Below are positions 23,327-33,225 of a DNA stretch of 64,000 nucleotides, in pieces. The DNA is from Plazaster borealis (Eukaryota > Echinodermata > Asteroidea > Forcipulatida > Labidiasteridae), in NCBI GenBank assembly GCA_021014325.1, contig CM037463.1:2971001-3035000 (forward strand). Direction: 5' to 3'. The notes under the pieces were generated by a model. The model was given only the letters and a program-made list of their open reading frames with translations. It made no database searches and was not told where the DNA came from. Position numbers and translations under genes: made by a program. The first letter of the stretch is position 1. Each line of letters begins with the position of its first letter.

Positions 23327-24224
23327 TGACACACACGCATATAGTACATTGTGTGATCCAATTTTGAATTAGGGGCGGGAAGGTAAGGTTTTCAGGCTCA
23401 ATGTATTCGCTGTTTGTTCATAATGTTTGAGTGTAAATAGCTTCCAAGTGCGTTATGTCTCAGTGCAAGCCTTGTTCTCCTGACCTTTTGACTGGGAATA
23501 TTTAAGCTATGACCTGATTTATAGCCAATGCATGTGACCTCCACTCTACGGGATGAAGCATCCCTATATATACATGTACACACTGAACGCTCAACACGTG
23601 TAGAATACGAATATGAAAGCGTGATGATGAATGTTCAACAGGTTTGCTTCAAGCAAGTCATCTTTGCATTCCACGAGCACCTACTTTCGACGGGAAATTC
23701 CACCTCAAGCACCAACCAGTGAATCATGACAATATTAATATCATACTGTCAGCCTGTCAAATCTGTTTGACCAACCATACAATAACTGAAACCCAACAAA
23801 GCAATTACAAACATATAGGAGGAAGTCGATAAGTAAATTCCCAACCAGAATTGTCTTCTATACCTTGTTTGTCTTATTATAAAAAGTCCAGTGACCGGTT
23901 TCAGTCTTCTTAATTCATGTTTGTCCTTTTTCATTAATGTAAAACAGGGGAAGACTTTTACTCGGCGTTTCGCATCGTGTAAATCCATTAGCATACAGGG
24001 ACGGAGTTCGTGATCAGAATTTTGTGGAGGATCTGCTGGAAAATTGCAGTCTGGCTGTCATGGCAACAAATGAAGAGTATTTTCCCATCATGTGCTTGTC
24101 TCCGGGTGATGTGGATAGCCAGCTTTAAGATTGGTCTACATCCTTACCGTGTCTCAAATTTGTGGGAAATTTGTGTATAATTGTACGTGGAAACTAAGGT
24201 TTGCAATCTGGTTCCAATGTAATT
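23327..24224. other. unannotated spacer
   Basis: Nothing recognised. Overlapping short frames at 23528-23994 lie on both strands. Confidence 0.4.
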
Positions 24225-24345
24225 ATCTCCCCCTCGCTCTCCGAGTTGTGGTGGTACTGAAAAGAACTGGTGGTCAACTCGATTAACGTTTCGATCAGTA
24301 GGCCCCCTATGTTCTGAACGTCTTCGGGAAAAAATCTGATATTTA
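24225..24345 (-). mobile_element. repeat family H (copy H2), hammerhead-like hairpin
   Basis: Minus strand: CCCGAAGACGTTCAG, loop, CTACTGATCGAAACGTTAAT, then TTGACCACCAGTTCTTTTCAG and TACCACCAC. The order matches H1 and H3. The flanking arm is not recognisable. Confidence 0.5.
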
Positions 24346-24804
24346 TTCAAATCTATTATAAGTAATGTGCAAATAATAAATCATTTTTATATTGTAAGGG
24401 CTTTAAAAATCTTAGTCGGTTGAGGGCAAAGTGGACAAGGAATTTGCATTTAAAGACCGAGATGTATGGGTAAATTATGTATATGATGTATCAGCTAAAT
24501 GATAGGCCTATGTGGAAACGGACGAATCGTCTTCAATTTCAGATTTGGAATCGTTGGACAATTCATCACAAGACAGCAACCCGAAGCAATCAGGAGGAAA
24601 CCCCAACTCATGTACCAGTGTTCCAGCCCAGAATGTAAGGGATTCAAATCGAGATCAATGGAAATGAGAGAGCTGGAAATGAACGCTACATATAAATAAT
24701 TCTTCAAGGATTGGAAATTCTGGGGGGGGGAATGATTAGTGTTCAAAATTCTAAAAAGTTCATATCAGTACCAATCCTCCGCAGAAATATTTCCTTTTTT
24801 AAAC

Positions 24805-25256
24805 TACACTCTAAAAACTCCCGGGTCACAGTTGACCCGGATTCTGGGTCAGGCTGCCATGGAAACTGGTTAAAAATGGGATTTTAACTAGGATTCTGCG
24901 TCAGTTTTGTTTGAAGTTATTTTAGTACACATATGAACAGCTTAATGAGCGCCAATAACACAATGCAGAAATTCTTAGTTGTAGATGTGGGGGGAAAACT
25001 CCAAAGGGGGGAAACCCACGCAAACAGGTGTATAGGGGCTTAACACCTAATTCATATACACGGCCCCGGTCTGAGGTGGGATTCGAACCCGGTGTCCACA
25101 GAGGTGAAAGGCAGGGAAAGAAACCACGGAGCCAACTCTGATCCTCTAGTTCTGGATCATTTTGACACAGAGTCGGGTCACACTGACCAAGAAATGGGTC
25201 ATGCCCTACGGGACCGGCACCCGGAATCCGGCTCAATTATGACCCAGAAGTTCTGT
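24805..25256. mobile_element. foldback MITE family F (copy F1), interrupted by a SINE
   Basis: Left end TA-CACTCTAAAAACTCCCGG and inverted GTTGACCCGG motifs. The right half reads GGATCATTTTGACACAGAG, GGGACCGGCACCCGG and a degenerate end. The F sequence breaks after 24909 and resumes near 25150 around a type 2 SINE. The sequence resuming after the break (TTCTGGATCATTTTGAC) matches F2 and F3 internally. Confidence 0.7.
24910..25149 (-). mobile_element. tRNA-derived SINE, type 2 (copy 2), nested in F1
   Basis: On the minus strand: A-box-like TGGCTCCGTGGTTTC, then CACCGGGTTCGAATCCCACC with a B box, then a body with GGTTTCCCCCCTTTGG. It is related to the SINE at 12190-12452. Exact ends are uncertain by about 10 bp. 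Confidence 0.75.
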
Positions 25257-26100
25257 CAAAAAGAAAACGGGATTTGAAGATGAGTTTTTACCAGAACAGA
25301 TTTTACGCCAAGTACGAATATAATATTTCAATCAATAATTGATAATACCAATAGTGTAAATTATCATGTGGTGGGTTTTTTTTACAAAAGGAAGGAACAT
25401 AAGATTGACGGTGGTTGACTGTGATTAAGGTGTCATGCGTCTTCACAGTCCAATTCCCTGACAAAGTTTACAAAATACTGAAAAACATGTCAATCGTCAC
25501 AAAGTAACCAAGATCCTTCAAGCGCACTAAGGCAATAGGTGCTCGTTTTCCCCTCGTTATTTATGTGCGCCACTGATTTACGCGTGTAATGTCCGATCAT
25601 TATATACGTTGGTGCCGTTGTGGACATGAAATATTCATCAAACGTCCAAGGTCAATTTGACAAGCACTTTACATCTGATAGAGTCGTGTTACGCCAATTT
25701 TGGCTCCTCAAATACACGCACGTTTTAACGTCTTCTCATGGGGGTGAATTTAAAATAGAACTACGTTGCAGCTCGACCTACTTAAAGGTATCAAATTGAC
25801 GTTTGTAACGTAGTGTTTGTGCAAACCAATGGACTGCACTTGAAGTTTTGTGAACTTTAGGTAAGGGTAATATTCAATGAGATATGTTTACTAAATTGTC
25901 ATATCGGATCATTGAAACTCTGCAATTTGATAACAACTAAAATATCCTCATAAAAATGTGTCAGAGTTGCTTTGCACAATTTATATTTTGTGGAGAGGGC
26001 AGATACATTTTAGCCGGCCGTCTGTGAAGATAAAGAGGGGCGTGGGGCGTTTCCTGGGGGAGGGGTTGCAAATTTGCCGACAACCAATTATTCTCCCCAT
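25257..26100. other. unannotated spacer
   Basis: Nothing recognised; a GGGGCGTGGGGCG-type G-rich patch lies at 26034-26068, just upstream of the possible promoter. Confidence 0.4.
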
Positions 26101-26116
26101 GTTTCCAGAAAGACTA

Positions 26117-26128
26117 TGCGCATGCGCC
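26117..26128 (+). promoter_or_regulatory. NRF1-type palindrome, possible promoter
   Basis: TGCGCATGCGCC matches the known NRF1 consensus YGCGCAYGCGCR except at the last base. In animals such sites cluster at TATA-less promoters. About 110 bp downstream a TATAG-GTATGT sequence (donor at 26241) could end a non-coding first exon; the only ATG between (26207) reads to a stop right at that donor. No coding evidence. Confidence 0.25.
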
Positions 26129-26926
26129 TAGCACGGAACTCCACTCCACTGTACTCCACTCAATTCAGTCAAAACGAAGCAAACTAACTGCATCTCTTCT
26201 CTTTCAAATGTGTGTGCTTATCCTAAAAGGAACGTTATAGGTATGTCGACAAAATAACATAATTTTGTAAGGATGCCATTCTTCTGTGATTATAGTGCTT
26301 CATTTGCCGCCTGAGGTTCAAAATGCTGAATCTTTAAAAGCAAACAAATTCGGGGTGTGAACCCTCTGGTCGCCCCCTCCCCCCCCCCCGACTTGAAGAT
26401 AAACGTCCACTAGCGGACACAACACCTTTATAATAACCATCGAATGACACCCAGACCGATTTACCAGGTGAATCGAGGTCTATATTGAGAATGGAGGCAG
26501 GAATTCCAGAGAAATCCACGAGGATCTGCGAGACTCGATCTCGAAAGAGAATTCAACGTGTAGAAATGGGGACTGTATCTCAAGGGCGCAGCTGTAGCTA
26601 GCTAGTTCGGAAAGTATATTAACACTATTGCCGCTCTGGTTTGTACAGCCAATCAATTTACACATATTATAAGGTACTTTATCTTTGTCTCCATTTCAAA
26701 TTAATATCTGTCCGTCTTTGAAATGTCAAAGAGGAAACCATGGAGATTTTCCTCTGTTCTTTTACGACACTTCCGGGTAAAGAATCAATAAAAGCATTTT
26801 GATTCTGTTGTGCTGGCAATTATGCCATTGTCATTATGTCCGCCATGGACGATAACACGGTTGTGTAGCCAGTGACCTCTTTACCAATATAGACACAGAA
26901 ACACCTTACAGTGTCCATTGGGATAT

Positions 26927-27612
26927 TTAAAGGGTCTGTATAGACCCATTGCATATGACGTCACACTCTCAAAAAGGAGGCAGATCATTGGACGATAGCT
27001 GTTCTCTGTGCGTAAAAACGTGCGCGTGACCTCAGCGTATCTGTAGCGTTTCGCGTTATGCAAGGGGGATCTATTGATTTCTATAGACCCGGAGCGCGCC
27101 TCCGAACAATGCGCGTCATTTTGGGTGTCAAAACTCACTTTTGTGCATGTTTGTATACGATTTTGACACCCAAAATGACACCCAGGATAGGCGCACGTGA
27201 GTACGCTGCGCGTTATGCAATGGGTCTATACGTTTGGTAATGACTCTGAAAATTAATGGCAATACAAACTCACTTGGTAAGAAGTACAGCAGCTAGCTTT
27301 AGATAGTATAATGCATTTTGAGAAACCTTTCACTTCGAAGTACTGCAGTTATGGAAAACGATATCACTTTTTATCCACACAAATTTGAATCTGAGCGTTA
27401 CCACAGTAACGTTTCTCAGATAGTGTATTCCAATTGCAGATTATTCTTCCTGCGCGGACATAACCGCTCCAAATTTTTGACAATATCTCAAAAACACAAC
27501 CACCTTTTGAAATGAATTTTCACAGGTTAGTTTTATGGTATATATCTACAAAAAAATGTAGGATTGAAACAAACAGTGGGTTCCAATTACCAAACATATA
27601 CAATCCCTTTAA
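26927..27612 (+). mobile_element. TTAA-type MITE, subfamily B (copy B4), split by a nested element
   Basis: Left end TTAAAGGGTCTGTATA at 26927-26942. The element resumes after the insertion with TATACGTTTGGTAATGACTC at 27227 and ends CAATCCCTTTAA at 27612. Removing 26943-27230 restores the normal B terminus as seen at 17116 and 35017. The interior has CTTCGAAGTACTGCAGTTAT and CCACCTTTTGAAATGAATTT. Confidence 0.9.
26943..27226. mobile_element. 284 bp TIR element nested in B4
   Basis: Perfect terminal inverted repeats GACCCATTGCATA / TATGCAATGGGTC, flanked by TATA on both sides (26939-26942 and 27227-27230), consistent with a 4 bp target duplication. Inside, GTCATTTTGGGTGTCAAAA (27115-27133) and its exact complement (27161-27179) form a 19 bp hairpin with a 27-base loop. 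It is more CpG-rich than the host element and has no coding capacity. Confidence 0.85.
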
Positions 27613-28484
27613 GCAGGTTAACGGTTGACAGTCCACGCAAACTATTAATGTTTCATGAAAGTAACCTATTATTTTCGGGGGGGGGGGGTAAACACTTGGT
27701 AGTTACAAGAAAAGAAAAAAAAACACCATCATTGTCGGCGATTAGACGGTTCACCGTGAGGCTCCGTATTAAAGGTGTCATCATGAATCGCAGTTATTAC
27801 CACCTCGAGATAGAGCCAGCAATTATAAGATTACATATGCAGTAAGATTAAATACCATTGAGCAAAACCGTATTTGACCGAACAGTTGGTTACTTTACTG
27901 TTTGTAATTTCCACTGCCATTTTGGTTGCATAAAGCCCCCACATTATTGTGCTGTTAATTCTATTGATGCCCTTCATATATTATGAGTACTGACATTGCT
28001 GGGTTGAGAGGCATACTAATTTTTGCTGCAGTCATAATATCTCAGTAAATCAGTGGGGATGGTGACCGGTGATAACCGTGGCCTTTCCCGTGATGGCATG
28101 ATTTACCGACCGTCCTAAAAAAACCTCCACCTATAATTAGCGGAAATGAAAAATGACTGTATGTTAATTTCTCTGGGTCTTCCATTTTGAAAATGAAGCG
28201 CTCGGGGGGGGGGGAGGTGGCCTATAAATATCCGCCATAAGAGCAGTGGCGTATTAAGAGGGGGAAGGGGCGGAAGCCACCCCCCCGCTCATATCCTTGC
28301 CCGTGCCCCTCCCCATGAGATCGAGAAAAAAATGCACAAATGAAAAATATATACATATATCTATATATCACAACTAGTAGGGTAGATGGCCTTGGCTTTC
28401 GATCCAAACCGGACCTTCGTGTAATAATGCCCCCACTTTCCCCCCTCCCCCCCCCAAAAAAAAACACCAAAGCATACCATGGTC
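27613..28484. other. unannotated spacer with G runs
   Basis: G runs at 27678-27687 and 28203-28212 and a C run near 28446-28455. The GATGGCCTTGGCTTTCGATCC phrase at 28385-28405 is shared with 6030-6050. Confidence 0.4.
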
Positions 28485-28565
28485 TATACTAAAAACCATT
28501 TTAATTGATTTGTATGTATGTACCTGTATGCATTGATTAAGAAATAAAGTGATTGATTGATTGAT
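28485..28565 (+). mobile_element. LINE-like 3-prime tail
   Basis: TTAATTGATTTGTATGTATG, then AATAAAGTGATTGATTGATT ending in a short (TTGA)n array. A polyadenylation-like AATAAA next to a terminal tetranucleotide array is typical of CR1/L2-type LINE tails. No reverse transcriptase sequence precedes it. Confidence 0.4.
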
Positions 28566-28574
28566 AGATTAGAA

Positions 28575-28832
28575 ATGTCTGGTAACGCCACTGCCTATAC
28601 GAGCTTCGTTTTGCCTCTTACAAGCTTCAATCCGTTTGCACAAACACTGAAGCTAGACATACGTACGGAGTTCGCAGACCGTAAGAAATCGTTGGCAAGA
28701 GCCACGTACGTGTCCACTACGCGTAAAGTCAATATTTTCTTGCACGAGCAAAGAGCCTCATACCTCGACCTTTTTGCAAAAGTCATATTGACGTTACTTG
28801 AAAATGTCGAGTGTTTAGGTTTAGCAGAATAA
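28575..28832 (+). CDS. short ORF of unknown function (speculative)
   Basis: ATG-initiated frame of about 85 codons (MSGNATAYTS...VECLGLAE) ending in TAA, with AATAAA overlapping the stop and a second AATAAA nearby. The reverse strand is also open over most of it, which could mean chance. No signal peptide, domain or repeat. It follows directly on the LINE-like tail. It could be an orphan gene, an old exon or a random frame; I favour random. Confidence 0.15.
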   Translation: MSGNATAYTSFVLPLTSFNPFAQTLKLDIRTEFADRKKSLARATYVSTTRKVNIFLHEQRASYLDLFAKVILTLLENVECLGLAE

Positions 28833-28837
28833 AACAA

Positions 28838-29431
28838 TAAAAGCCAATTTCCAATAGTTTATGGTGCACGACATGACCATGACATGTTAATCATTTAATG
28901 ATTTCTTACTGAAATTGTAATAGTCTTCTATATATTTGTTATTCTAACAATTGTTGCAATTCAGCCTATGCTTAGAAATTTGTTAATAAATTATTATTAT
29001 TTTGTTATTATTTTTTTTTAGTTCAAGAGTCAACTAAAACACCAACAGTACCATTCCATTTTTTGTCAACACTTTTAATTATTTATCTTTGAAGATACTG
29101 TGTATTCAAGTTTACCAGAAACATTTTGAGTGCGTTAAACTTGGTTCTGCTTTTGATTCAAAAGAACAAACGGGTGTTAGCTTCAATTTGTTTACTACTG
29201 TTTTTGGAATGGTTAGGAATAAGTCCTTTGTCATGATTTGGCAATCTCGCTTTTACAAATCAACCCAAAGACACCAGACAGAGGCTGGAGGGGGATAATT
29301 AGCCTGGTTCCTTGAAATAAGGTGAGAATAAGAACTAAGGTTGACATTGCGGTATACAGGTACTGACAATATCAAAGATGGACAATAATGATCAAATAAT
29401 GCCAATCGCACCCTTTGTAATAATGAGTTAA
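28838..29431. other. AT-rich spacer
   Basis: Nothing recognised; AT-rich at 28940-29020. Confidence 0.4.
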
Positions 29432-29740
29432 AGGTTTTTTTGGTTTTACTCGTTTACACAACCTATACACATCGGGTTTGTGAGGTCCAGCTTATTGTTG
29501 TTATATTATTCCCTTTTCTAAAGAATTCCTCTGCGGGGTCCAAGTTGAAGAAGAAAAACTTTGTTGTTCCATTGTGTTAAATACCCAACAAGTGCCCTTC
29601 AGTAAGCCCACTAATGTGTGTAAAGCACTGTATATTCAGTACTTTCCCGAGTCCTGTGAAAAAACATCCACATGACTCGGAAAGTACTGAGTATACAGAT
29701 TTGCATACACATCGGTTTATGGGTAAAACCAAATCATGTT
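29432..29740. mobile_element. foldback element with strong central hairpin
   Basis: Outer arms TTGGTTTTACTCGTTTACAC (about 29440) and GGTTTATGGGTAAAACCAAA (about 29713) are inverted. An inner hairpin pairs 29628-29653 (CTGTATATTCAGTACTTTCC...) with 29674-29698 (...GGAAAGTACTGAGTATACAG) with two mismatches. Single copy in the window. Confidence 0.6.
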
Positions 29741-30643
29741 CTTTATCCCCGATGCAAATTTAACATCTATTAAATGAGAAGGTTGTTGGTGTTTGTTTGT
29801 GGGTTTTTTGTCTGATTCAAGGTACATGTTTTAGTATTAAAACAGCTGTATTTTAAAGGGGTGTCAACACACTGGAAAGCTCTCTATAGATGCCGCATGT
29901 ATTGTCAAGAAGGAAAATTGAGCCCGGATTCTGTCGTTACACTATATAGACACTGTCAGTTATACATGTGGGTATATATTTATACATTTGCCTTTGTTAA
30001 TCGAATCGAGACCATAATACTGTAATGGGTTTGACTAATTGCATTGCTCATATATATGTACACTCATAGGGATGTCAGTGCTGGTTTGTAGAGAAATGGA
30101 TGGTCACTGTTCATGTAATTATAAATTAAATGAACTGTTTCCAATGTGATGTTTTTAAATTTCATATAAAAGTCATATAAGGGACGTTATGCATCATTGT
30201 TTCTTTCATCTGAAACCCTAAAATGAAATGACACATTATGAAATATTATTAATTAATCTGAACGTCTGTCTCAGTATCTATGTTGGAGAGTGATTGATTT
30301 AAAAACTATCGCGTGAGAAATGTTTGATGACATGACCAAACTCTAACTGGGATATAAGCTTTGACACGTTGATAGTTTAAATTCCCTCTATTAAACAACA
30401 CACAGGTAATTTAGAATTCTGCTGGTAATAAACTAGATTTTAAAAAATAATAATAAATACAAAAAGACAAACAAATATCAAGGGTCAGTAAATGTCACGA
30501 TTGAGTAGTCAAGCTCGCTGTCACCACGAGGATTAGTTTATCATCTAAATCTGGGGAAATTATTGTAAGCTATGAAAAGGTTTAAGCCTTGACACTACCC
30601 TTTGCCGGATGATTACCCTAAACGACAAGGTGCAGTCAGTGGG
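29741..30643. other. unannotated spacer
   Basis: AT-rich, no gene or repeat recognised. Confidence 0.45.
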
Positions 30644-30872
30644 CACACTGCAAAAACTGGGGTGTTAAAATTTACACCATGGGTGTTGTCACATAAAGAA
30701 ACCGAAGAGAGAACCAAAAATAACATCTTGGCTGTAAACATAACACCAATGTGTTTTTGCAGAAATTAGTGTTATTTCAACACCCTACGGTGTAAAAATT
30801 GATTCTTTTGGGGGCATCTATAATGTGACGCACCCATGGTGTAAATTTTAACACCCTAGTGTGTGCAGTGCA
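30644..30872 (+). mobile_element. foldback MITE family E (copy E2)
   Basis: CACTGCAAAAACTGGGGTGT on the left; TTTTAACACCCTAGTGTGTG...CAGTG on the right. Inner motifs ACACCATGGGTGTTGTCACA and CACCCATGGTGTAAATTT are inverted. It contains GCAGAAATTAGTGTTATTTC, shared with E4. Confidence 0.78.
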
Positions 30873-31818
30873 ATTATTACTTACGCCCAGTGGACCTAAA
30901 TTACATCCATACAATGTTTTCACCAATTAGAAAATCTCACTTCACGTGAAAAATCATCCCCTTTTTCAGGTGGTTATTTGTCTGAAAGATAGCCTTAATC
31001 ATCCATTGACTGACGGGAACCGACGTCTTCAAGATTGTTTTAAACACAAAATAACAAAGGAATGTCGACAGAGAGTATGTTGAAGTACATGCAGTTACCG
31101 GTTCACTGTTAATACAAACAAGTTTGTGGACACTAAACATTGTCCTTTCTGACTCACATTCTTTCAAAAGTATTTTACAACATGTTTCTTACAAGTTCGG
31201 ACTCTGGGAAGAGTTCATCAAAATAGTTGCCTCAAATTTCCTGAACTTATCATACATTGTGAGAAAGCATCGATAATGCTTCAATAAGCGTCTAAATGTT
31301 ATTATCTCTTTACAGGGGCTTGATTGGGCTATATACAATTTAAAAATAATAGATTACTCGCAAAACTGTGTAAACCTTCGTTCACTTTACAGCCAAATAT
31401 AATTTCAATAAAATATTGTGTTATGTCTAGTCGGGCGTTTTATGAAAACAAGTTTGGGAATTTTGTTTTCACAAGAGTGCGGTTTCATTAAAAAGAGAGG
31501 GCAGCGAGTTGGAAAACATGGCGGCATTTTCTCGAGGGTGGACAGTTTGACTTTCGAGACAGTCGCCTAAAGCTAATCAAGTGAACATCTCAATGACACA
31601 AAAGAGGTCAACAAGAATTGTTTTTTAACTAAGACGTTTTTATCTTTTTCCGCTACTGACATATAGCAGGCTATTAATTGGTGATCGTAAACAGAAATTA
31701 ACTAATATAAATTAGGCTTGCTTGGATGAGGTTGTTGCTCTGAAGTGACTGAATTTTCGAGGTTCATCAATAGTCTTTGGATCATTATTGCAGCATGCAG
31801 CAACAGTCCAGCATTCTC
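30873..31818. other. unannotated spacer
   Basis: The phrase AACATGGCGGC at 31515-31525 matches the YY1-type motif (AANATGGCGGC) often found at animal transcription starts, but no splice donor or open frame follows (stop after ten codons). Confidence 0.35.
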
Positions 31819-31985
31819 CTGAAGACAATCAGGGCATACTGATCGAAACGTCGGGTTGTCAAACCACCGGTTCTTCTCAGAACCACCTCTACTCAAAAGA
31901 GATTTATGCACATGGTGTCACCCACCTCAAACCTCACTTGATTGTACTCCCACCATGCAAAGTTTTAAATCCTACTTGGGTCAGT
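31819..31985 (+). mobile_element. repeat family H (copy H3), hammerhead-like hairpin
   Basis: CTGAAGA at 31819-31825, ATCAG (31828) pairing with CTGAT (31839), then GAAAC at 31845-31849, GTCGGGTTGTCAAACCACC and CGGTTCTTCTCAGAACCACC. It continues with GCACATGGTGTCAC, CAAACCTCACTTGATTGTAC and CTCCCACCATGCAAAG. Best preserved of three copies. Confidence 0.65.
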
Positions 31986-32343
31986 TTTATTTAGCCGTCA
32001 CGCCAAAAAGTTTATATTTAAAATAAAAAATATAAAAAAATCATATTCTGTTTATTATTTGTTTAAGGAGGGGAAAGGGGAGAACATAATTTATACCAGT
32101 GCCCTTCGGAAGGTCAAATGTGTTCTATCTCTTAAAATTCTCCGTTGCTACATCATAACTAAAATCTCAACGTAAAAGGCCGATAACCCACAGAGCATAA
32201 CCAGTTTTACGACAGTCCGGAAAATATCATGTCCAACTAGGGTAAAGTGAAGGTTGCATTGCACCGTTTTCTGCGGGCAGTAATGGCTTGGAGCGAACTC
32301 ACCCGTACCGCCATCTTTACAAATGAGCAGATAGAACATGATG

Positions 32344-32362
32344 TACACACACACACACACAC
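32344..32362 (+). repeat. (AC)n microsatellite
   Basis: About nine AC units. Confidence 0.9.
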
Positions 32363-32518
32363 ATGTTTGTAAATGGTGTAAACCGAGAACATCCCATGGT
32401 TTGGACTTAGTTTATTGAGCGACGTCCCATTGGTTTTCTACACGAAACAAACCGAGAACTGTCCCCTATATCATTTCCCGGGATCCCTTTTGTTAAAGTC
32501 CTCGGTTTGAATGCGTAG
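32363..32518. repeat. AACCGAGAAC-containing stretch between two (AC)n arrays
   Basis: The phrase AAACCGAGAAC occurs at about 32382 and about 32449, and its inverse CTCGGTTTG at 32502. Possibly a small degenerate element that carried its own CA arrays. Confidence 0.35.
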
Positions 32519-32538
32519 ACACACACACACACACACAC
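32519..32538 (+). repeat. (AC)n microsatellite
   Basis: About ten AC units, immediately followed by the repeat at 32539-32595. Confidence 0.9.
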
Positions 32539-32595
32539 TCAGCTCTGTGTTGCAGTCACTCTGTGGGCATCCCTTTGTTCTGTACACTTAAGGAA
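32539..32595 (+). repeat. dispersed repeat, uninterrupted copy of an A7 insertion site
   Basis: CAGCTCTGTGTTGCAGTCAC, TCTGTGGGCATCCC, TTTGTTCTGTACACTTAAGG matches 63829-63875, where the same TTAA is followed by TTAA-type element A7. This copy shows the TTAA without insertion. Confidence 0.6.
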
Positions 32596-32607
32596 AATCA
32601 TATCTTC

Positions 32608-32724
32608 AACACTGTAAAAAAACGCTGTGTGGACGTGTGTAAGTCCACATAGTGTTTCACGTCCCTATGTGGACCTCTTTTGCTCTCAGGTCCACACTTC
32701 ATTATGTAGCGTTAAAACGTACAC
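32608..32724. mobile_element. small foldback element with GTCCACA motifs
   Basis: Begins CACTGTAAAAAAACGCTGTG. Direct and inverted GTGTGGAC/GTCCACA motifs occur at 32629, 32652, 32670 and 32691. The end TAGCGTTAAAACGTACAC is a loose inverse of the start. The CACTGTAAAAA start resembles families E and F. Confidence 0.45.
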
Positions 32725-33144
32725 GTAAAGCCCCCAAAACCTAACCAAACAAACAAAATACACAATGACACCTATAGCATTCAATGAAAATAAAATATTC
32801 GATTTCCATGGACACTGTTATCATTAACAAACGCAACCCAACAAAACATTGATTTACTGTTGAACTACAACTTCACAATCACACATGATTATAATTTCAG
32901 AACAGATATTGCCAAGTCTACGCTTGACTATAGCTCTTGACTAGATGATCCGGCCTCGGGACAGCGGAGCTTTAGTGTCAGTTTCACGTTAAAGATCTCA
33001 GATGTTTTTGGTTTTGTTTGATTTTTCCCCCCTCTCTCTCTTTCATGCAAATGTGCCAAGTGTATCGGATGTTTGACACACGATGATACGTTTTTACTCA
33101 TAAGCCTAACGAAGGAAAGATAAGTGTTAATAATCTATAATCAG
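32725..33144. other. unannotated spacer
   Basis: Nothing recognised. Confidence 0.4.
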
Positions 33145-33225
33145 CGCCAGAATGCAGTGGTCGTGGGTTCGAATCCCACCCGAGTTTTCATTGGTTTTAT
33201 TACCATGGGACTCTGATAGCAGAGT
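33145..33225 (+). mobile_element. SINE fragment with tRNA T-arm
   Basis: GTGGGTTCGAATCCCACCC at about 33164-33182 is a perfect T stem-loop with a B box. No D arm, anticodon arm or acceptor stem flanks it, so it is a tRNA-derived repeat and not a tRNA gene. Confidence 0.5.

Noticed and set aside
31515..31550. ATG in a YY1-like AACATGGCGGC as a gene start
   Set aside because: The frame stops after ten codons and no usable splice donor precedes the stop.
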